From contig NZ_AUYB01000151.1 in assembly GCF_001625655.1 (NCBI RefSeq), positions 1-61,137 of the forward strand: a stretch of 61,137 bases of DNA. The letters run 5' to 3'. Below the pieces are notes generated by a model that saw nothing but the letters and a program-made list of their open reading frames with translations, was not told the DNA's origin and did not search any database. The position numbers and the translations under genes are program-made. Position 1 is the stretch's first letter; each line of letters starts with the position of its first letter. Positions 31,240-40,363 of the stretch are shown here, piece after piece. This DNA is from Pseudoalteromonas luteoviolacea DSM 6061 (GTDB lineage Bacteria; Pseudomonadota; Gammaproteobacteria; Enterobacterales; Alteromonadaceae).

Positions 31240-33573
31240 TTACTTTTTCAATTTAGCGAATGCTTCAGCAAAGGCATTGCCCATTGCCGCGTTACCTTGG
31301 TCGCGGCGATTGCCTTTATTTTCACGACGTTCAGGTTTACGACTTTGGTTGTTTGACGATTTACTTTGTGGCTTTTTACCGACATTTTGCTCCGATGGCG
31401 CAGGTGTTGAATCATTAAGTCGCATTGTGAAACTAATGCGCTTCCTGTTAACGTCTACTTCAATGACTTTTACTTTAACAATGTCACCAGCTTTGACGAC
31501 TTCTCTTGGATCTGAGATAAACTTGTCTGTAATGGCCGAAATATGAACCAAACCGTCTTGGTGCACACCGACATCGACAAAGGCACCAAAATTGGCTACG
31601 TTTGAGACCACACCTTCTAAAATCATGCCCACTTCTAAGTCTGAAATTTTCTCAACTCCAGCTTTAAACTGCGCAGTTTTAAACTCTGGTCGTGGATCTC
31701 GACCAGGCTTATCAAGCTCGCCAATGATATCAGTGACTGTCGGTAAACCAAACTTCTCATTCACAAAGTCAGTCGGTGTTAGTTGCTTAAGTACGTCGCT
31801 ATTGCCAATAATGCTCTGAACTTCAAGACCCTTAGATTTGGAAATTTCTTTAACAACAGGATAAGCCTCTGGGTGGACCGCAGATGCATCTAACGGATCG
31901 TCACCATTTGGAATACGCAAGAAACCTGCTGCCTGTTCAAAAGCTTTCGGTCCCAAGCGTTCAACCTTTTTAAGTTGTTTGCGATTTTCAAAAGAGCCAT
32001 TGCTATCACGGAATTTAACGATGTTACTAGCAAGCGTTTTATTTAAACCAGACACGCGGGTTAACAATGGTACTGAAGCGGTGTTCACATCGACACCGAC
32101 CGAGTTTACACAGTCTTCTACAACGGCTGTAAGCGCAAGACCTAATTGACTTTGGGATACGTCATGTTGGTATTGCCCAACACCGATTGACTTAGGTTCA
32201 ATTTTCACAAGTTCCGCCAATGGATCTTGTAAACGTCTTGCAATAGAAACCGCTCCACGCAATGATACATCTAAATCAGGGAATTCATTGGCGGCAAATT
32301 CAGAAGCAGAGTAGACTGATGCGCCGGCTTCACTCACCATGATTTTGGTCAGGTGTAAATCGGGTGCTGCTTTTATCACTTCAGCGGCAAGTTTGTCTGT
32401 TTCTCTGGATGCAGTTCCATTTCCAATTGCGATCAGCTGTACTTTATGTTGGCGACTTAGCTGCTCAATGGTGCGGATCGATTTGTCCCAGTGATTTTGA
32501 GGAGCATGTGGGTAAATAGTTGTAGTAGACAGTAACTTACCTGTTGCATCGACAACTGCAATTTTACAACCAGTTCTTAATCCTGGGTCGATCCCCATAG
32601 TGACTTTAGGACCAGCAGGAGCTGCCATTAGCAAGTCTTTGAGGTTTTTCGCAAAAACATCGATAGCGCCATTTTCGGCTTTTTCTCTAAGTGTACCTAG
32701 GAATTCATTTTCCAGATGTAAGGCGAGTTTGATTTTCCATGCCCATTGTACAACGGTCATCAGCCATTCGCTGGCAGGTGATCCTGATACAGACAAACCG
32801 TAATGGTCAGCAATCATTTGGGCACAAAATTGTTGATGATCCTCAGCCTCTGGCTCAGGGTTAATAGTCAGTTGCAAAATCCCTTCGTTGCGGGCTCGAA
32901 GCATTGCCAGAGCTCTATGTGAAGGTACCTTACTTAATAATTCGCTGTGCTCAAAATAGTCTCTGTATTTACTGCCATTTTCTTGCTGACCGTCAATTAT
33001 AGAGCTTTGTAACTGCGCATTGTCGGTAATGTGACGCCTGAACTTTGCAAGCAATTTGGCGTCTTCTGCAAAGCGCTCCATGAGAATAAACTTAGCGCCT
33101 TCCAAGACACTTTTAGTGTCAGCAAAACCAGCATCAGCATTAATGAAGTCTTCAGCTAGCTGATTAGGGACTAAGTTTGGATCTGCAAACAGCTGATCTG
33201 CAAGTGGCTCAAGCCCTGCTTCAATTGCAATTTGGCCTTTGGTTCGGCGTTTTGGCTTGTATGGAAGATAGAGATCTTCTAACTCTGTTTTACTCGTTGC
33301 AGACGAGATATCACTTGCCAGTTGAGTAGATAGTTTACCCTGCTCTTCTATCGTTTTGATAATAAAGGCACGGCGTTCTTCTAATTCTCTAAGGTAAGAT
33401 AGTCTTTGCTCTAGCAATCTAAGTTGTGTGTCGTCTAGTCCACCTGTCACTTCTTTACGATAACGGGCGATAAACGGTACGGTTGCGCCCTCATCTAACA
33501 ATGTGGTGGCTGCCAGCACTTGCTGCTCTGAGGCATTTAGCTCCTGGGCTAAACGAGCTGAGATGTTGCTCAT
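31240..33573 (-). CDS. tex: Transcription accessory protein Tex (YhgF), S1 RNA-binding
   Basis: 777 residues, normal Tex length. Helical N-terminus, YqgF/RNase H-like domain (G-I-D-P-G-L-R-T-G-C-K), helix-hairpin-helix region (N-T-A-S-V-P-L-L-T-R-V-S-G-L) and a C-terminal S1 domain (G-V-V-S-N-V-A-N-F-G-A-F-V-D-V) with a basic low-complexity tail rich in N/R/K/Q. Binds nucleic acid and influences transcription. Followed upstream by greB on the same strand, as in E. coli. Confidence 0.95.
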   Translation of the reverse strand: MSNISARLAQELNASEQQVLAATTLLDEGATVPFIARYRKEVTGGLDDTQLRLLEQRLSYLRELEERRAFIIKTIEEQGKLSTQLASDISSATSKTELEDLYLPYKPKRRTKGQIAIEAGLEPLADQLFADPNLVPNQLAEDFINADAGFADTKSVLEGAKFILMERFAEDAKLLAKFRRHITDNAQLQSSIIDGQQENGSKYRDYFEHSELLSKVPSHRALAMLRARNEGILQLTINPEPEAEDHQQFCAQMIADHYGLSVSGSPASEWLMTVVQWAWKIKLALHLENEFLGTLREKAENGAIDVFAKNLKDLLMAAPAGPKVTMGIDPGLRTGCKIAVVDATGKLLSTTTIYPHAPQNHWDKSIRTIEQLSRQHKVQLIAIGNGTASRETDKLAAEVIKAAPDLHLTKIMVSEAGASVYSASEFAANEFPDLDVSLRGAVSIARRLQDPLAELVKIEPKSIGVGQYQHDVSQSQLGLALTAVVEDCVNSVGVDVNTASVPLLTRVSGLNKTLASNIVKFRDSNGSFENRKQLKKVERLGPKAFEQAAGFLRIPNGDDPLDASAVHPEAYPVVKEISKSKGLEVQSIIGNSDVLKQLTPTDFVNEKFGLPTVTDIIGELDKPGRDPRPEFKTAQFKAGVEKISDLEVGMILEGVVSNVANFGAFVDVGVHQDGLVHISAITDKFISDPREVVKAGDIVKVKVIEVDVNRKRISFTMRLNDSTPAPSEQNVGKKPQSKSSNNQSRKPERRENKGNRRDQGNAAMGNAFAEAFAKLKK

Positions 33574-33658
33574 GCAAAATCCTTATAATGTTCAATTAGC
33601 TACGCTAAAAATTCAATTAAGCTTAGGACGGCATCATATCATATTTCAGTACGTATGA

Positions 33659-34132
33659 TCAGGCCTGATATTCAATTCTATTAACATACCACTGAGCTTC
33701 TCCCTGGGGTGTTTTGACGATAAAATCATCGTCCACACCTTTTCCTAATAGAGCTCTCGCCATGGGAGAATCAATAGAAATATAGTCATTGCGCTCGTAT
33801 ATTTCATCAGGGCCAACAATTCTAAAGCGTTTCGTTTCCCCCTCGTCATTTTCTATCTCAACCCAAGCGCCAAAATACACTTTTCCAGCTTGTTGCGGGT
33901 TATATTCAATGACTTTCAAATCGGGTAAACGCTTTCGTAAATACCTAACTCTTCGATCTATTTGCCTTAACAGACGTTTATTAAAGGTGTAATCGGCATT
34001 TTCTGAACGATCGCCAAGACTTGCTGCCCAGTTCACTATTTTAGTGATTTCTGGACGCTTTTCGAACCATAGGTGGTCATGTTCTTGTTGTAATTTGCGA
34101 TAACCTTCAGGTGTGATCAAGTTAGTTTTCAT
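33659..34132 (-). CDS. greB: Transcription elongation factor GreB
   Basis: 157 residues from ATG 34132, which aligns with the E. coli start (M-K-T-x-L-I/V-T); a TTG at 34147 would add five residues. N-terminal coiled coil with W-A-A-S-L-G-D-R-S-E-N-A-D-Y at its tip, the acidic residues that promote RNA cleavage in the RNA polymerase secondary channel, and a C-terminal FKBP-like domain with S-P-M-A-R-A-L-L. Rescues backtracked polymerase. Divergent from ompR. Confidence 0.95.
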   Translation of the reverse strand: MKTNLITPEGYRKLQQEHDHLWFEKRPEITKIVNWAASLGDRSENADYTFNKRLLRQIDRRVRYLRKRLPDLKVIEYNPQQAGKVYFGAWVEIENDEGETKRFRIVGPDEIYERNDYISIDSPMARALLGKGVDDDFIVKTPQGEAQWYVNRIEYQA

Positions 34133-34281
34133 AGTCAGTCGTATCAATCAACCCATTTGGGGTACATATGTTTCGTGTAATTGTAACTTTCAGTAACAAT
34201 CTTATCTTTATGTTATGGTGTCTAAGCAGCTAAATTTCAATTATATTTAAGCAATAGAATAGAGATAACAAGAAGAATCAT

Positions 34282-35001
34282 ATGGGAAATGAAACAACAA
34301 AAGTGCTTGTGGTTGATGATGACATGCGTTTGCGAAGCCTCTTAGAGCGCTATCTCGTCGAACAAGGTTTTATTGTCAGAAGTGCGGCAAATGCAGAACA
34401 AATGGATAGATTACTGGAGCGCGAAAACTTCCACTTAATGGTACTTGATTTGATGTTACCGGGCGAAGATGGTTTATCTATTTGTCGACGCTTGCGTCAA
34501 AAGGAAAATGAGATCCCTATCGTCATGTTAACCGCAAAGGGTGATGAAGTAGATCGCATAATAGGCCTAGAGCTCGGTGCTGATGACTATTTACCCAAAC
34601 CGTTCAACCCAAGAGAACTTTTGGCCCGTATTAAAGCAGTTTTAAGAAGAAAAACCAAAGAAGTGCCAGGGGCTCCAGCAACGCAAGAGAATGAAGTAGA
34701 ATTTGGTATATTTCGTTTGAATCTCGCGACTCGAGAGATGCAAAAAGGAGAGGAAACCATTGCATTGACCAGTGGTGAATTTGCCGTTTTAAAGGCTTTG
34801 GTGAGTCACCCAAGAGAGCCCTTGAGTAGAGATAAGTTGATGAACTTAGCTCGAGGAAGAGATTACAGTGCATTAGAAAGAAGCATTGACGTGCAGGTAT
34901 CTAGACTACGTCGTATGATTGAGGAAGATGCCTCTAACCCAAGATATATTCAAACTGTTTGGGGCTTGGGCTACGTATTTGTGCCAGATGGCGAGAAGTA
35001 A
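34282..35001 (+). CDS. ompR: Two-component response regulator OmpR
   Basis: 239 residues. Receiver with D12-D13-D14, phosphoacceptor D56 (M-V-L-D-L-M-L-P), K in L-P-K-P-F; winged-helix output domain (about 135-235) with R-S-I-D-V-Q-V-S-R-L-R-R-M and the terminal W-G-L-G-Y-V-F. Length and sequence pattern are those of enterobacterial OmpR. Stop overlaps the envZ start by one base. Osmotic and envelope regulation in known systems. Confidence 0.95.
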   Translation: MGNETTKVLVVDDDMRLRSLLERYLVEQGFIVRSAANAEQMDRLLERENFHLMVLDLMLPGEDGLSICRRLRQKENEIPIVMLTAKGDEVDRIIGLELGADDYLPKPFNPRELLARIKAVLRRKTKEVPGAPATQENEVEFGIFRLNLATREMQKGEETIALTSGEFAVLKALVSHPREPLSRDKLMNLARGRDYSALERSIDVQVSRLRRMIEEDASNPRYIQTVWGLGYVFVPDGEK

Positions 35002-36302
35002 TGGGCATTTTTCCTCGCAGTGCCTTTGGCCAAACCGTATTTTTTGTAGCAGCGTTATTGCTGATCAATCAAATAGTTTCATACATCACTGTGACATTGT
35101 ATGTCTTTAAACCGACTTTTGAGCAAGTAAACCTCATGTTGGCTAAGCAGGTCAAAACGGTGTTTATTGATTGGGAAGAGGGGGTTGAAGTCGACTCTGA
35201 GTTATCTAAAAAGTTTTTTGAGATCACAGGTATTGACGTGATGTCACAAAAAGAGGCCTATCGAAATGGCCTCGGGCAGGCTAGAGAGTATAACTTATTG
35301 TCGCGCAGTATGTCTGAGCAGCTAAATGGTTCCGCAAGAGTCCGAATTAGCCAAGGGGACCCTGTAGTTTATTGGGTAGAAGCACCTCAAGCGCCTGGTT
35401 ACTGGGTAAGAGTCCCTTTATCCGGTTTTTCGGAAACCAAGCTCGAATTCCTAGTATTCTATTTGTCTAGTATTGGCTTTTTGAGTGTCTTGGGCGGATG
35501 GCTTTTTGCGCGTCACTTAAACCGGCCTTTACGTGCTTTGCAAACTGCTGCAAGCCGAGTTGGGGCGGGCGACTTTTCAATGCGCTTAGTAGAGCAGGGT
35601 TCTACGGAGGTGATTGAAGTAACTCGCGCATTCAATCAGATGTCTAAAGGGATAGCCGCACTTGAAAGTGATAGACGATTGCTTATGGCTGGTGTATCGC
35701 ACGATCTGCGCACGCCTTTAACGCGAATAAGACTGGCGACAGAAATGATGTCAGATGAAGAAGACTACCTGAAAGAAGGGATTATCGACGATATCGAGGA
35801 TATGAATGCCATTATCGATCAGTTTATTGAATACCTGCGCCATCATAGCAGTGGGGAAATGAACTTGGACGATGTTAATGCGTTGGTTGAAGAAGTCGTT
35901 CATGCCGAGCAGCAGCACAAACGCGTCATTAATTTTACCATGGCGCCAAGTCTACCGGGTGTATTAATGAACACCGTTGCGTTGAAGCGTGTTATCACTA
36001 ATATGATCGAAAATGCCATCCGCTATTCAAATGAAGATATTGAGGTTGTCACACTGTGGGAGAAAAAGTGGGTCATCGTACAGGTCAAAGATAGAGGGCC
36101 CGGTATTCCTGAGGCAGAGCTTGAATCTGTCTTTGAGCCCTTCAAGCAAGGGGATCAAGCTAGGGGCTCTGAAGGTAGTGGTTTGGGCCTCGCAATTATA
36201 AAACGTATTGTCACAACTCATGGTGGCCAAGTGGCGCTTTCTAATCGCAAAGAGGGTGGATTGTGCGCTGAGGTACGATTACCTATTGCAAAGAAGGGTT
36301 AA
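35001..36302 (+). CDS. envZ: Osmosensor histidine kinase EnvZ
   Basis: 433 residues from ATG 35001 (TAATG overlap with ompR), preferred over in-frame starts inside ompR. Membrane helices at about 12-33 and 150-170 flank a periplasmic part of about 115 residues. HAMP segment (from about 171), phosphoacceptor H234 in G-V-S-H-D-L-R-T-P-L-T-R, then the ATPase domain with N-M-I-E-N-A-I-R-Y, D-R-G-P-G-I-P and G-S-G-L-G-L-A-I. Gene order greB/ompR-envZ/pckA matches E. coli. Confidence 0.95.
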   Translation: MGIFPRSAFGQTVFFVAALLLINQIVSYITVTLYVFKPTFEQVNLMLAKQVKTVFIDWEEGVEVDSELSKKFFEITGIDVMSQKEAYRNGLGQAREYNLLSRSMSEQLNGSARVRISQGDPVVYWVEAPQAPGYWVRVPLSGFSETKLEFLVFYLSSIGFLSVLGGWLFARHLNRPLRALQTAASRVGAGDFSMRLVEQGSTEVIEVTRAFNQMSKGIAALESDRRLLMAGVSHDLRTPLTRIRLATEMMSDEEDYLKEGIIDDIEDMNAIIDQFIEYLRHHSSGEMNLDDVNALVEEVVHAEQQHKRVINFTMAPSLPGVLMNTVALKRVITNMIENAIRYSNEDIEVVTLWEKKWVIVQVKDRGPGIPEAELESVFEPFKQGDQARGSEGSGLGLAIIKRIVTTHGGQVALSNRKEGGLCAEVRLPIAKKG

Positions 36303-36319
36303 ACCCGCTCCTTTAGCTC

Positions 36320-36356
36320 TACAGCACTGTGTAACTCTCAGTGCTGTAGTTTCTTA
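36320..36356 (+). terminator. Terminator of ompR-envZ
   Basis: CTACAGCACTG (36320-36330), nine-base loop, CAGTGCTGTAG (36340-36350) then TTTCTT: an eleven-pair perfect stem with a short T-run 18 bases after the envZ stop. Confidence 0.75.
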
Positions 36357-36548
36357 ACTATTCCTTTCCTTAACCTTTACTCACGGAGCTGTTGGTTCAC
36401 GATACCTGCCCCTATCTATAGCATTCTGAATAAGTAGTTATAAATAAATATAAATAAGAATTACATTGATTATTATTTGACCTGTGTTTTTGTTGAGGGT
36501 ACATTATTCGTGCAATTACTTTAACTTGAATAATCATAAGGAGATATT

Positions 36549-36917
36549 ATGAAGAAGTTAGTTGCAATCACCGCTATTGCGGTAAGTGCCTTAAGTTTTA
36601 ACGCTGTGTCAAATGAAGTTAAACCACTGAGTCAAGTGGGTGAATTTGGAGAAATAGTTTTCTCTTTAGAGGATCAGTTTACTACAGCGGGCATGTCTAT
36701 CCCTGAATATAAAAAATACTTCCGCTATATTATAAGAACGGATGAAGTGGCAAATATAACGAATAAGTGCCGTATTTTAACTTATGTGTATCACGATATC
36801 GACTACAACACCATCATTCCAGTTGATTTCAGAATTGAAGCTTATTCAAAAACTAAGCTTCATAAGGAATATCGAGGGTTGAGAGGTCGTTTCGCGTCAG
36901 CACAAAGACTTTGCTAA
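36549..36917 (+). CDS. Small exported protein, function unknown
   Basis: 122 residues, AAGGAG about seven bases before ATG 36549, so well translated. Signal peptide 1-22. The mature part has two cysteines (C74 and the last residue C122) that could pair, many tyrosines (E-Y-K-K-Y-F-R-Y and Y-V-Y-H-D-I-D-Y) and a basic end. A single gene between the ompR-envZ terminator and a hairpin at 36931, convergent with pckA. Family not recognised. Confidence 0.7.
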   Translation: MKKLVAITAIAVSALSFNAVSNEVKPLSQVGEFGEIVFSLEDQFTTAGMSIPEYKKYFRYIIRTDEVANITNKCRILTYVYHDIDYNTIIPVDFRIEAYSKTKLHKEYRGLRGRFASAQRLC

Positions 36918-36930
36918 TTAGACTGCACGG

Positions 36931-36950
36931 AGTGTAGCGTAAGCTACACT
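36931..36950 (+). other. Stem-loop with GNRA tetraloop after the small exported gene
   Basis: AGTGTAGC (36931-36938), loop GTAA, GCTACACT (36943-36950). The stable tetraloop stem lies 14 bases after the stop codon; no T-run follows, so it may be a 3'-end stabiliser rather than a terminator. Confidence 0.5.
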
Positions 36951-36983
36951 TCGCAAGTAAAACCAAATCTAAATGACACGCAC

Positions 36984-37006
36984 AAAAAAACGCCCAACGA
37001 GGGGCG
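36984..37006 (-). terminator. Terminator of pckA
   Basis: Read on the minus strand: CGCCC, loop CTCGTT, GGGCG followed by seven T (A-run 36984-36990 on the plus strand). It lies 28 bases past the pckA stop. Confidence 0.75.
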
Positions 37007-37033
37007 CCTTTGATAAAGGAATTGGTTCAGCTA

Positions 37034-38572
37034 TTAACCGCGAGGACCCGCTGACTTAATTGCGTCAGATACGTCATATTTCTCGAAGTTAGCTTTGAAG
37101 TCCGCCGCTAGCTTTGCTGCGTACTCGTTATACTTGTCTTTATCTTCCCACGTGTTAATTGGGTTAAGAAGCTTCTGCTCAACGCCTTCAACTGAAACTG
37201 GTACGTCTAAGTTTAGAGCTTCAATGTGCTGAGTCTCAACACCTTCAAGCGTATCGTTAACAATCGCGTCAATAACAGCACGAGTAGTAGGAATATCAAA
37301 ACGTTTACCTACGCCGTAAGGGCCGCCAGTCCAACCTGTATTTACGAGGTATACCTTGGCACCAAACTCACGTACACGCTTCATTAGTAGCTCTGCATAA
37401 ACGCCTGCAGGACGAGGGAAGAATGGTGCGCCGAAACATGTTGAGAATGTTGACTCGATATCAGACGTTGAACCTATCTCTGTTGAACCTACTTTTGCAG
37501 TGTAACCACTTAGGAAGTGATAAGCTGCTGCTTCTTCAGACAAGATAGAAACTGGAGGTAAAACACCACTTACGTCACATGTTAAGAAGACTACTGCGCG
37601 AGGCTCGCCTGCACGGTTTTCAACTTTGCGTTTTTCAACGTGCTCTAAAGGATAAGCTGCGCGAGTATTCTGCGTTAGGCTTGTGTCTGCGAAGTCTGGT
37701 ACACGGTTTTCGTCTAATACAACGTTTTCTAAAATTGTACCGAACTTAATTGCATTCCAGATAACAGGTTCATTTTTCTGAGACAGGTCGATACATTTAG
37801 CATAACAACCGCCCTCAATATTAAATACGCTGCCTGGTGCCCAACCGTGCTCATCATCACCGATAAGGAAACGCTTAGGGTCCGCAGAAAGGGTTGTTTT
37901 ACCAGTACCTGAAAGGCCAAAGAATAATGTTGTATCGCCTTCTTCACCAACGTTTGCACTACAGTGCATTGGTAATACACCTTTTGCTGGTAGTAGGAAG
38001 TTCTGTACAGAGAACATTGATTTCTTCATTTCACCGGCGTAATGCATACCTGCGATTAGCACTTTGCGCTCAGCAAAGTTGATAATAACTGTACCGTCAC
38101 TGTTTGTGCCATCACGCTCAGGGTCACATACAAACGAAGGTACATTCATTACCTGCCATTGGGGTAAATCAGATGCATTGTATTTGCTAGGTTCGATAAA
38201 CATGTTCTTCGCAAAGATGTGATGCCATGCAGTTTCAGTTGTAACAACAACTGGTAGATAGTGCTCTGGATCTGAACCAACTTCTAAGTGAGAGACAAAG
38301 TGGTCATTGCTGTGTACGTGTGCTTCAACACGTGCCCATAGCGCGTCAAACTTTTCTGCATCGAAAGGACGGTTTACGTTGCCCCATTGGATGTCATTTT
38401 CAGTGCTTGGCTCTTTAACGATAAAACGGTCGTTTGGTGAACGACCTGTGCGGCGGCCTGTTTTTGCTACAAAAGCTCCATTAGCTGCTAAAGTCCCTTC
38501 ACCACGCGAAATAGCGTGTTCGACAAGTTCAGCTGCAGTTAAATCGACAAAACGAGTAGCGCTTGAAGTCAT
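37034..38572 (-). CDS. pckA: Phosphoenolpyruvate carboxykinase (ATP)
   Basis: 512 residues. Converts oxaloacetate and ATP to phosphoenolpyruvate, the entry step of gluconeogenesis. Substrate motif R-R-T-G-R-S-P near residue 40, P-loop G219-L-S-G-T-G-K-T-T, metal site G-D-D-E-H-G-W and the C-terminal adenine-binding N-T-G-W-T-G-G-P-Y-G. AGGT seven bases before the ATG. Slightly shorter than E. coli (540) but like other marine gammaproteobacterial forms. A 48-base twin operator lies 150-197 bases upstream, suggesting repressor control by carbon source. Confidence 0.96.
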   Translation of the reverse strand: MTSSATRFVDLTAAELVEHAISRGEGTLAANGAFVAKTGRRTGRSPNDRFIVKEPSTENDIQWGNVNRPFDAEKFDALWARVEAHVHSNDHFVSHLEVGSDPEHYLPVVVTTETAWHHIFAKNMFIEPSKYNASDLPQWQVMNVPSFVCDPERDGTNSDGTVIINFAERKVLIAGMHYAGEMKKSMFSVQNFLLPAKGVLPMHCSANVGEEGDTTLFFGLSGTGKTTLSADPKRFLIGDDEHGWAPGSVFNIEGGCYAKCIDLSQKNEPVIWNAIKFGTILENVVLDENRVPDFADTSLTQNTRAAYPLEHVEKRKVENRAGEPRAVVFLTCDVSGVLPPVSILSEEAAAYHFLSGYTAKVGSTEIGSTSDIESTFSTCFGAPFFPRPAGVYAELLMKRVREFGAKVYLVNTGWTGGPYGVGKRFDIPTTRAVIDAIVNDTLEGVETQHIEALNLDVPVSVEGVEQKLLNPINTWEDKDKYNEYAAKLAADFKANFEKYDVSDAIKSAGPRG

Positions 38573-38721
38573 GTTTTTACCTAAATGTGAGAATTGAACG
38601 GGATAGCTCTGGTTAATTAGTACCTAAAGCTTGATTTCATACTAACAGAAGCATTTATGATATTCGAGCCCTAAAGGGGGGAGAAATTGCAATTTTTTGT
38701 CAAAAAAAGTGAATAATTTCA

Positions 38722-38769
38722 ATGATACCGGTGTCATGAAAAGTCACTTTTAAATGACACCGGTATCAT
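38722..38769. promoter_or_regulatory. Twin inverted operator upstream of pckA
   Basis: ATGATACCGGTGTCAT (38722-38737) and its exact reverse complement ATGACACCGGTATCAT (38754-38769), 16 bases apart. Each arm is itself a 16-bp palindrome with one mismatched pair around ACCGGT, like LacI/GntR-type operators. Centres are 32 bp apart, about three helical turns, placing two dimers on the same DNA face. Nearest downstream gene is pckA. Confidence 0.7.
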
Positions 38770-38780
38770 ATTTTTGTAAT

Positions 38781-38804
38781 AAAAAACCGCCAAAAAAGGC
38801 GGCT
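38781..38804 (-). terminator. Terminator of hslR-hslO
   Basis: On the minus strand: GCCGCC, loop TTTTTT, GGCGGTTTTTT. It lies 30 bases past the hslO stop and separates that operon from the pckA operator region. Confidence 0.8.
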
Positions 38805-38833
38805 TTCATTTAATTAAACAAGATGTACCTTAT

Positions 38834-39679
38834 TTAATTAAAAATTGACTTGATGTCTTGTTCAGAAAAGCGGTAATCAGTCAGGCAGTAATGACAGCTT
38901 AGTTTAACTTCACCGTGCTGTTCTATATCTTCCAATAATGCAGCTTGACCTACATTTACGAGTGCACTGATGGTTTTTTCTCTGCTGCATCCGCAAACAA
39001 AATTCACAGCTTGCGGTTCAAACAGCTTAGGATTGTCTTCGTGATACAAGCGCGTTAATACCGTCTGTGCATCTAGTTCTAGCAGTTCTTCATCTTTAAT
39101 AGTGTCACTGATAGCTTCTAAATGTTCAAAATCACTTTGCGACTTTTCTTTATTTACAGGTAATACTTGCAAGAATAAGCCTGCCGCTTTTACTGACTCT
39201 TCCTTTATATCAGTTGCAAACCACAGTCGAGTTTGCAGTTGCTCAGATTGAATGAAGTAGTCTTCAAGACATTTAGCTAAAGAGTCAGAAGTTAGAGGTA
39301 CGACACCTTGATATCGCTCGCCCTTTTCTGGCGAGATGGTGATGATCATATGACCCTTGCCAATTAAATCGCTGATACCCGAGCCGTTAATAGGCCCTTC
39401 AACACGAGCAATACCACGCATGTTTTGCTGATGATTGCCGTTAATAACGGCGTATTTAACTGGACCATCACCTTGAAGCTGAACGGCAATATCACCTTCA
39501 AACTTTAGCGTTGCAGTCAGTAAACTTGAGGCAACTAATAGTTCGCCAAGTAAAGCTTGCACTTCTACCGGGTAGTTGTGACCGGCAACAATGTCTTTTA
39601 GTGTGTGCTCGATCTGTACCAGTTCGCCTCGTACATCGAGATCATCAAAAATATAGCGATGAAGTAAATCTTGTTTCAT
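38834..39679 (-). CDS. hslO: Redox-regulated chaperone Hsp33
   Basis: 281 residues. N-terminal substrate-binding domain and C-terminal zinc redox switch with C-G-C-S (near residue 231) and C-H-Y-C (near residue 264). Under oxidants, zinc release unfolds the switch and activates holdase function. Ten bases downstream of hslR on the same strand, as in E. coli. Confidence 0.95.
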   Translation of the reverse strand: MKQDLLHRYIFDDLDVRGELVQIEHTLKDIVAGHNYPVEVQALLGELLVASSLLTATLKFEGDIAVQLQGDGPVKYAVINGNHQQNMRGIARVEGPINGSGISDLIGKGHMIITISPEKGERYQGVVPLTSDSLAKCLEDYFIQSEQLQTRLWFATDIKEESVKAAGLFLQVLPVNKEKSQSDFEHLEAISDTIKDEELLELDAQTVLTRLYHEDNPKLFEPQAVNFVCGCSREKTISALVNVGQAALLEDIEQHGEVKLSCHYCLTDYRFSEQDIKSIFN

Positions 39680-39689
39680 CTAAGAGACC

Positions 39690-40100
39690 CTAATTTGATT
39701 TCAGTTTAAGCAGCTCGCGTCGCTGCTTTTTATCTGGCTTATGCTCCGGACGTGGGGCAAAGAAACTATTGTTTTTTCTGGCAATGGCGTTTTGTGCACG
39801 CTTTTCTATACTCTCCGCTGATTCCTCATAGAGAGTTTGTGCAATCGGCGCTGCTTGGCGTTTATCCATTAACTTCAAAACGGTGATATGCTTTTCGTCG
39901 TGACCCTGTGCTAATTCAATATAAGCACCGACATCAACAGTACGGCTGGGTTTGCACCGCTGACCGTTATATCTAACTTTTCCGCCTTGGATCATTTCAC
40001 GGGCGATTGTACGCGTTTTATAAAACCGCGCAGCCCAAAGCCATTTGTCCAATCTGACTTTCATATCATCTTGGTTGTTTTCTGGGTTGACTTTTGTCAC
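39690..40100 (-). CDS. hslR: Heat-shock ribosome-associated protein Hsp15
   Basis: 136 residues. S4 RNA-binding domain at the N-terminus (V-R-L-D-K-W-L-W-A-A-R-F-Y-K-T-R) and a basic C-terminus. Binds free 50S subunits that carry nascent chains. The given start is GTG 40100; ATG 40064, just before the S4 domain, is an alternative and neither has a strong ribosome site. Operon with hslO. Confidence 0.93.
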   Translation of the reverse strand: MTKVNPENNQDDMKVRLDKWLWAARFYKTRTIAREMIQGGKVRYNGQRCKPSRTVDVGAYIELAQGHDEKHITVLKLMDKRQAAPIAQTLYEESAESIEKRAQNAIARKNNSFFAPRPEHKPDKKQRRELLKLKSN

Positions 40101-40363
40101 AATTCGTTAACTATGTTGGCATATTGCTCAGCGGTGAAATTTACCATATTTTGACCGCCAAAAAAAGCATAGCACCAGAGATGGCAGGGAAGGTACTTCG
40201 TCGAAGTCTGAACAAATGGTTAATGTTGTGTTCATTTGCTTCGTGTCATACCTTGTACCCATTAAATTAAAGTTTCATATTTGGGCGCTTGTTGAATCGA
40301 GGTTGAAACGGTACACTGAGGCGCTCAACAGAATAAGAAAAAGTCTCATTAAAGAAATTTTAT

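Noticed and set aside
38698..38703. TGTCAA, a perfect -35 (TTGACA) for pckA on the minus strand
   Set aside because: The expected -10 position reads as a G-run on the plus strand, so no promoter can be claimed.
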